Shown: positions 59,096 through 64,000 of the stretch, in pieces
Layout: every line of letters begins with the position of its first letter
Position numbering within the stretch: position 1 is the stretch's first letter
NCBI RefSeq assembly: GCF_017876395.1
Contig: NZ_JAGINX010000001.1
Span: 2,232,001 to 2,296,000, forward strand
Reading direction: 5' to 3'
DNA length: 64,000 nucleotides
Source: Nesterenkonia lacusekhoensis
GTDB taxonomy: Bacteria; Actinomycetota; Actinomycetes; Actinomycetales; Micrococcaceae
Notes under the pieces: generated by a model
The model's database searches: none
What the model was told of the DNA's origin: nothing
Seen by the model: only the letters and a program-made list of their open reading frames with translations
Translations under genes and position numbers: made by a program

Positions 59096-60043
59096 TCAAA
59101 CTCTGACGCACCAAGTCTTCCTGTACTGCTGTGGAGTCATCCCAGTACACTCGCGAAAAGCCTGGCAGGCGCGGCTCCGACTGTTCCACCCCACTTGTTT
59201 CCCGGCTTCTCCGACAGGCAGGTTCCTCTGCCGGAGAAGCCGCGCCATCTCTTCAACCCTGACCATCGTCAGGTAGGCCAACGGAGTCTTCCCATAGGTC
59301 GCTGCGAAAATACGGGACAACTGCTTCGGCGAGAGATGAATGGTTTCTGCCAACTTGCACAGCGTCCACTGCTCCTGCGGGTTCTCTCTGAGCATCTCCC
59401 GGACTTTCACAGCCTCGTCCCTGGACGGGGCGAGGACTCTGTCTCGCGGCAGTACGGGCCTGGAACGAGCTCTTTGGGTGGGCGTGCGGCGCACCGAACT
59501 GACGCTGACGAGTGGAGCTATAACGTCCATGATCGATGACCAGAGCGCCTGCATCCGGTGGAAGTGTTCCGGGAATCCCCCGGAGCCACTGAGGACCGTC
59601 AGTTCGTCCAACCACGGCATCATGGCTCCTGCCCTTTCGGGGCCCAGCTTCAAGATCTGCACCGGCTCTGCATAGAGAGTCTCAGCCATCCCCAGCGCGT
59701 CGAGCCGGTCGTTGACGATGTTGGAGTACTGCCAGAACACCTGATCGGCGAGGTAGTCGGTATCTACGTAGATCGTCGTCGCGGTGAAGAGCCCTTCTGG
59801 CTCGCCCCCGAACAGGACATCGGGGCTCAGGAGCAGACAGTCACCCGCGTGAACCAAGTCCGGACCCAGTTCGGTAGTGATGATGGCCGCTCCGGAGCGA
59901 ACGACCACCAGCTTCATGCAGTCATAGGCCCAGGGACCGAAGGGCGCGTGAAAGGCCCCCGACCGGGCAGTGAGAGCGGAGAAGGACTGTTTCTGCCTCA
60001 ACGTCGGGCCCGGCTCCCCGTTCTGGGAGGCAACCGTAGTCAT
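59096..60043 (-). CDS. AraC-family transcriptional regulator
   Basis: Regulator of 315 aa. The N-terminal half is a cupin-like sensing domain (VVVRSGAAIITTELGPDLVH, GDCLLLSPDVLFGG). The C-terminal 100 residues form the double helix-turn-helix of AraC proteins (LCKLAETIHLSPKQLSRIFA and VGEAGKQVGWNSRSRACQAF). Its start overlaps the VanZ-RDD stop as ATGA, so it is the last gene of the resistance-like cluster and probably regulates it. Confidence 0.9.
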   Translation of the reverse strand: MTTVASQNGEPGPTLRQKQSFSALTARSGAFHAPFGPWAYDCMKLVVVRSGAAIITTELGPDLVHAGDCLLLSPDVLFGGEPEGLFTATTIYVDTDYLADQVFWQYSNIVNDRLDALGMAETLYAEPVQILKLGPERAGAMMPWLDELTVLSGSGGFPEHFHRMQALWSSIMDVIAPLVSVSSVRRTPTQRARSRPVLPRDRVLAPSRDEAVKVREMLRENPQEQWTLCKLAETIHLSPKQLSRIFAATYGKTPLAYLTMVRVEEMARLLRQRNLPVGEAGKQVGWNSRSRACQAFRECTGMTPQQYRKTWCVRV

Positions 60044-61182
60044 GACGCGGCCTCCCCTGGCCCGATCCCCGTCATCTCACGATCAGCTGAGCTCTGGGAA
60101 GCAGCGTCTACGGCCCTCGAGTCGCAGATGGGCGTGGCCGCGATCGTGTAGCTGAGGCCTCGTGGTATGATCAGCGCGGCCGTGAATGCCGCCACAATGC
60201 CGAACGGCACGAGCAGGACTGTGGGGAGTCCGTTGAATAACGCGCACACCAGTACCCCCTGGACGTTGAAGGCACGGAGAACATGCTTCCTCCTTCTCAG
60301 ATCAGCAGGTGCGAGGTAGACGGTGCGCTGTCCGAGCGATGCCCCGTTACCCATCATCGCCGGGAGGATGATCACCAGAAGGGATGCAGTCCAAGCTCCC
60401 GCCGTGATGCTCTCTTGGAGGTGAAGCATCTGCTCGGGGACCAGCGCATGGCCGGGAGTGAACTCGAGCGCCATGTACCCGACTGCGCCGAAGCTTCCTC
60501 CTACGGCCGTACCGAGGCCGATATAGACCATGTCGAGGACCATCCCGAGAAGTCGGCGGCCCCTGTTCACAGGGCGAGCTCTGTCTCTGTGCGCGAGAAG
60601 GTGCTCCTTCGAGCTGAGCAGCCGTGGGGTGATTCGTTCAAGCAGGATGCCCAGGGCCGCGCCGGAGGAGTTGGTCAGCAGGTCGGTGATGTCGGCAACT
60701 CGGTAAGGGCACGGCGCGAGCCCCCAGTTCCCGGTGTACTGCGTTGCTTCAATCGCCAGCGAAGCGGTCACTGCGGCAACGAAGACTGCAGGGCGCGGAG
60801 CCTCGAAGACTCTGCAGGCGATCAGCCCGAAGGGCACGAAGAGAATGACGTTGAGCACCGCCTCCCACAGCGTCCAGCTTGCCAGCGCCGCCATGACACC
60901 CTCGGAGGCGAGGATCTGTTGGATTTCTTGGAGAACACGCCATGGTGAGAGCACCAGTCGCGTCATCTGACCTGTGCACTGTTCGCTGCTGGGCAGGGGG
61001 AAGATCGTGAAAGCTATGAGCCCTGTGAGGTAGGTGAAGCCAGCACAGGACCAGATGAGTCTCAGGCCGTCGAAGCGGCCGAAGCGTCGATAGTGCCAGG
61101 CGGTCAGGGGCAGGAAGAGGACTGCGGAGAGCAGCAGTCCGATGAATACCGAGCTCACGAGCTGTTGGTGCATCCGGGCCAC
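60040..61182 (-). CDS. VanZ-RDD membrane protein
   Basis: Integral membrane protein of 380 aa with two parts. The N-terminal VanZ domain (about 1-185) has ACRVFEAPRPAVFVA, SLAIEATQYTGNWGLAPCPY and VADITDLLTNSSGAALG, the family signature. The C-terminal RDD-like part (about 200-360) has LLGMVLDMVYIGLGTAVGG and GQRTVYLAPADLRRR. VanZ proteins lower sensitivity to teicoplanin or lipoglycopeptides. Upstream are the lantibiotic-immunity-like ABC genes and downstream the coupled AraC gene. Confidence 0.87.
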   Translation of the reverse strand: MARMHQQLVSSVFIGLLLSAVLFLPLTAWHYRRFGRFDGLRLIWSCAGFTYLTGLIAFTIFPLPSSEQCTGQMTRLVLSPWRVLQEIQQILASEGVMAALASWTLWEAVLNVILFVPFGLIACRVFEAPRPAVFVAAVTASLAIEATQYTGNWGLAPCPYRVADITDLLTNSSGAALGILLERITPRLLSSKEHLLAHRDRARPVNRGRRLLGMVLDMVYIGLGTAVGGSFGAVGYMALEFTPGHALVPEQMLHLQESITAGAWTASLLVIILPAMMGNGASLGQRTVYLAPADLRRRKHVLRAFNVQGVLVCALFNGLPTVLLVPFGIVAAFTAALIIPRGLSYTIAATPICDSRAVDAASQSSADREMTGIGPGEAAS

Positions 61183-61216
61183 CTTTCGTTGTGAACACGG
61201 GCGGGAGGTATATCCC

Positions 61217-61537
61217 TCATGGGAGATAGGTCAGAGTTGCCAGGCCGGCGTACAGACCGAGCACGGCGATGGAGCCCAGCAGCGCGAGGACTTCCATGCC
61301 TGTGGCATCGCTGGAGGAGTGGATGCACCAGGCGACGAGTCCGAATCCGGTGCCGGCCAGTAACAGCGCCACCAGAGCCCACCTGGAGTCGTTTAGGTAG
61401 CAGGGAAGAACAGCCAACGACACGACGGCGAGGATCAGGGCGGGCAGCGCCGCTCTTCTGAACCGCCTTCGAGGTGTCCTCTTCCAGCGTGGGAAGACGG
61501 CGATCTCCCGCTCGGTCTCTGCGTTGCGTTCATCCAC
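61217..61537 (-). CDS. Small membrane protein of the ABC/VanZ cluster
   Basis: Protein of 106 aa with three hydrophobic helices after a basic N terminus (RWKRTPRRRFRRAALPALIL, VALLLAGTGFGLVAWCI, and VLALLGSIAVLGLYAGLATL). No known family. It lies 16 bases after the ABC permease and 34 before the VanZ gene on the same strand. Confidence 0.75.
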   Translation of the reverse strand: MDERNAETEREIAVFPRWKRTPRRRFRRAALPALILAVVSLAVLPCYLNDSRWALVALLLAGTGFGLVAWCIHSSSDATGMEVLALLGSIAVLGLYAGLATLTYLP

Positions 61538-61553
61538 TGGTCATCACCTGGCC

Positions 61554-62306
61554 TCAGAGGTCCTTTCGCTCCAACCAAGCCACAGAGACGGCCAGCAGGG
61601 CGAAGGTGAGCAGGCCTGATGCCCCCAACACGGTGAGCACATCGACTGCGCTGATGTCCCCGGAGTCCGCGAAGGTCCCGGTGCCCAGCTGGGTGGACCG
61701 TCCGATGAGCGCGTAGGGGAACACCCAGACAACCCCGGGAATTTCGGCCAGCAGCAGGACCACCGCGAGCCCGGCTCCGGTGAAGGCCACTGCGATCGGA
61801 ACTGCGAATGAGCGGAAGAGCATCGATAGCCCGGACTGCAGCACTGCTACCGGCAGGCACGCCACGGCGATCAACGCAGTGATGCCGAGGTATTCCGCCG
61901 GCGGCATCCCGGGAAGCCCGAAGACGAGTTTCCCGACGGCGACGACCGAGCCCAGCAGAAGGACCTGCATTCCTGCGGTGAGCAGGCCCAGGGAGGCGGC
62001 CTTTGCCGTGACGATGCGCCAGGTCGAGGTGGGACCGCTCATCAGAGCGTTCCAGTTGCCGCCCTGATGCTCGCTGCGCCAGACCAGTGAGGCGAGGATC
62101 CCGATGCCGACAGCCAGGGGGAAGAGCCCGTAGAAGACCGCTGAGCGCAGCCACATGGTGTGCCAGCCATCGTCTGGCTGTTCGCCTGCCATGAGCGTGT
62201 TCACTGCTCCGGAGAGCACCATGATCAGCGGCAGCAGGGTCACCACTGTCCAGCTCAAGGAGCGTTTGAGCTTGATGAGCTCAGCTCGGAGGGCCTGCAT
62301 GATCAT
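61554..62306 (-). CDS. ABC-2 permease, lantibiotic-immunity (LanE/LanG) type
   Basis: Membrane permease of 250 aa with six helices. The LanE/MutE-like start LRAELIKLKRSLSWTVVTLL and the segment SLVWRSEHQGGNWNALMSGP identify the lantibiotic/bacitracin immunity transporter group. It would expel a lipid-II-targeting peptide from the membrane. The start overlaps the other permease stop (ATGA, 62303-62306). Confidence 0.85.
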   Translation of the reverse strand: MIMQALRAELIKLKRSLSWTVVTLLPLIMVLSGAVNTLMAGEQPDDGWHTMWLRSAVFYGLFPLAVGIGILASLVWRSEHQGGNWNALMSGPTSTWRIVTAKAASLGLLTAGMQVLLLGSVVAVGKLVFGLPGMPPAEYLGITALIAVACLPVAVLQSGLSMLFRSFAVPIAVAFTGAGLAVVLLLAEIPGVVWVFPYALIGRSTQLGTGTFADSGDISAVDVLTVLGASGLLTFALLAVSVAWLERKDL

Positions 62307-63046
62307 GCCTCCTTATGGTCGAAGAACGCAGTGACAGCGGTGAAGGCGACAGCGGCCAGCACAGCCAGGGCAGCGATACTGAAGCCTGCTGGGGGACCGA
62401 GCATCAGTTCTTCTCCCTGGTACTCGGCGACGGTCGCCAGGGAGTAGTACCCCCAAGGAGTCGCATGGGCGATAGTCGAGGGCATCGCCGAGGCGAAGAC
62501 GCCGAGGAGCGTGCCCAGCACTCCGATCCCGAGACCAACCAGCTGATTCTGGATCTGGGCTGCCAGCAGAATGTGCAGGCCCAGCACCACCAGATTCACC
62601 ACGACAACGCACAGCGTGTTACCAGCCCACAGCCCCCATGGCGGTGCACCTCCGCCGCCTACCAACAAGCCGAAAGCCAGCACCAGGAGACTTGCTGCGA
62701 CAGTCGCCAGCACGACCCCGGTGCCAGTGGTCAGCAGTTTCAGCCGACACAGGGCTCCGGGGGTGATACCGGAGGTCTGGGCGAGGATCCACCCATTGGA
62801 CTGGTGCTCGATGTCGACCTGTCGGCTGGCCAGCACAGCCAGCAGCAGCGGAGAACCGATCGGGAAGGCCAGGCCCATCCCGGCCAGCAGAGCGCTCCAG
62901 CTGTCCTGGGGTGTGGAGAATGCCGGACTGGTGGCTGCGCTGGCGATGGTCAGGCCGGTTACAGCCACCGCTAGGGTGACAGCGATCAGCCCCATACGCA
63001 GCCGTCTGGTCTTGGCGAACTCGGTGGCCAGGGCGGAGGTCTTCAC
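62303..63046 (-). CDS. ABC-2 permease, lantibiotic-immunity type
   Basis: Second permease, 247 aa, six helices, with a matching element EHQSNGWILAQTSGITPGAL after helix 2, homologous in layout to its partner. Coupled by ATGA overlaps to the ATPase on one side and permease 2 on the other. Two permeases plus one ATPase is the LanFEG composition. Confidence 0.85.
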   Translation of the reverse strand: MKTSALATEFAKTRRLRMGLIAVTLAVAVTGLTIASAATSPAFSTPQDSWSALLAGMGLAFPIGSPLLLAVLASRQVDIEHQSNGWILAQTSGITPGALCRLKLLTTGTGVVLATVAASLLVLAFGLLVGGGGAPPWGLWAGNTLCVVVVNLVVLGLHILLAAQIQNQLVGLGIGVLGTLLGVFASAMPSTIAHATPWGYYSLATVAEYQGEELMLGPPAGFSIAALAVLAAVAFTAVTAFFDHKEA

Positions 63047-63972
63047 AGCCCGCCTCCTGTGGTGAGGTGCATGAACACGTCCTCCAGAGACTGCTCTTCA
63101 CGCCGGGCCTCGTAGATCTCATCGCCTGCGTTTACCAGGTCCCTGATCAGCTGTGAGGCACCAGCATGGTCCAGACTGGAGACCCTCACGGTGCCGCCCT
63201 CGAGGTGAGCATCAGTAGCGCTGTTGAGCAGAGAACGAGTGTGCCGAGGGTCTGCAGTGCTCAGCCTCAAATCCGGCATCGAGGCGGTGAAGAGCTCTTC
63301 GCGGGTTCCCTGGAAGAGCATCTGCCCGCCGGAGAGGATCCCCAACACGTTGGCGGTCTTGTCGATCTCTCCGAGGAGGTGGCTGGAGACCATGACGGTG
63401 ACCCCTCCGTCGGCAAGGCGTCGCAGCAGATGCCTGATCTCGTCGATGCCGGCAGGATCCAGGCCGTTGGTGGGCTCATCCAGGATCAGCAGCCGGGGCT
63501 GGCGTGCCAGCGCCATGGCGATGCCGAGCCGCTGCTTCATGCCCAGCGAGTAGTTGCGGACCTTCTTGTTCATCTGCTCGCCGAGGCGCACGGTGTCCAC
63601 TGCGAAGGAGATCTGCTGGTCGGAGAGGCCCAGGAGTCGCTGCACCACGCGCATGTTCTCCGCGCCAGTGAGGTGCCCGTAGCCTGGCGGGGACTCGATC
63701 AGAGAGCCGATGCCGCCCAGCAGCCTGCGTCGGCTGTGCCGGCTCATCGGTTCCCCGAAGACTTCGATGGTCCCGCTGCTGGGCCGGATCAGCGAGAGCA
63801 ACATCTTCATGGTGGTGGACTTCCCGGAGCCGTTGGGCCCCAGGAACCCGTACACGCATCCTTCCGGGATGCGCAGATTCAGGTCGTTGACCACGGTGGT
63901 GCCGCCGTAGCGCTTGCTCAGGTGATCAGTGGAGACGACGAAGCTCATGCCTCCACTGTCGCGCCGGGACAC
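63043..63972 (-). CDS. ABC transporter ATP-binding protein, lantibiotic-immunity (LanF) type
   Basis: ATPase of about 301-309 aa. Walker A is GPNGSGKSTTMK, Q-loop region GSLIESPPGYGHLTG, signature NYSLGMKQRLGIA, Walker B LLILDEPTNGLDP and H-loop VMVSSHLLGE. GYGHLTGAEN after the Q-loop is typical for LanF/BcrA proteins. The start is GTG 63972 or ATG 63948; the latter has GGAGG only one base upstream, so the longer form is plausible. First gene of the minus-strand cluster seen here. Confidence 0.9.
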   Translation of the reverse strand: MSRRDSGGMSFVVSTDHLSKRYGGTTVVNDLNLRIPEGCVYGFLGPNGSGKSTTMKMLLSLIRPSSGTIEVFGEPMSRHSRRRLLGGIGSLIESPPGYGHLTGAENMRVVQRLLGLSDQQISFAVDTVRLGEQMNKKVRNYSLGMKQRLGIAMALARQPRLLILDEPTNGLDPAGIDEIRHLLRRLADGGVTVMVSSHLLGEIDKTANVLGILSGGQMLFQGTREELFTASMPDLRLSTADPRHTRSLLNSATDAHLEGGTVRVSSLDHAGASQLIRDLVNAGDEIYEARREEQSLEDVFMHLTTGGGL

Positions 63973-64000
63973 TGACCAGCACGTCTGGCCGCAGGCGTAT

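Overview
The window is high-GC actinobacterial chromosome. Gene content and style (GTG starts, ATGA/GTGA overlaps, a BioQ-type TetR regulator, DUF4282, BCCT and sodium/solute symporters, very acidic secreted proteins) fit the order Micrococcales, perhaps a salt-tolerant Micrococcaceae relative such as Nesterenkonia. The genus is inference, not proven here.

Bases 1-30250 are ordinary chromosome. They hold a sugar ABC importer with a GH32 fructosidase and a LacI repressor (1-5489), a tannase-family lipoprotein with an internal deletion, a DUF4282 protein, xthA, a small metallopeptidase, a repeat-rich NlpC/P60 protein, a CNT nucleoside transporter, a tandem UspA protein, a GDPD, a degenerate DNase I-fold protein, a BCCT transporter and an aldo/keto reductase. 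A LytS/LytTR two-component system follows with two SSS-type symporters; this block is bracketed by two copies of one palindromic repeat.

Bases 30282-58303 are a 28-kb genomic island inserted in the anticodon loop of a tRNA-Lys(UUU) gene. The 5' half of the tRNA lies at 30252-30294 and the 3' half at 58291-58332; both carry the 13-bp core CTTTTAATCCGCT. Neither junction regenerates a full tRNA. Inside the island, at 41467-41757, is a second complete tRNA-Lys(UUU) gene whose anticodon is interrupted after U34 by a 218-nt group I intron. The island therefore seems to carry its own replacement for the gene it broke, and the intron also breaks the integrase target in that replacement. The left part of the island holds a tightly coupled biotin operon (bioB, bioA, a bioF-cytochrome P450 fusion, bioD) facing a BioQ regulator with three TTGAAC-N3-GTTCAA-like operators. 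The tyrosine integrase is interrupted by an IS3-family element. After the intron tRNA come an Abi_2/HEPN protein and a 10.4-kb Tn552/Tn5053-like transposon (inverted ends at 42849 and 53245; tniR-tniA-tniB). Its cargo includes a gamma carbonic anhydrase, small regulators and membrane proteins, a GNAT, a paired SMR exporter with TetR, a flavin split-barrel protein and a possible bacteriocin/immunity pair. The island ends with a Pycsar anti-phage locus: PycTM effector plus cyclase, and a second convergent cyclase broken by an IS with a 4-bp target duplication. An IS481 element sits just upstream of PycTM.

Bases 58332-64000 start with remnants of another integrase and IS beside the tRNA 3' half. 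A minus-strand cluster follows: a lantibiotic-immunity-like ABC transporter, a VanZ-RDD membrane protein and an AraC regulator, which looks like a cell-envelope antibiotic resistance unit. No CRISPR array, rRNA or origin was seen.
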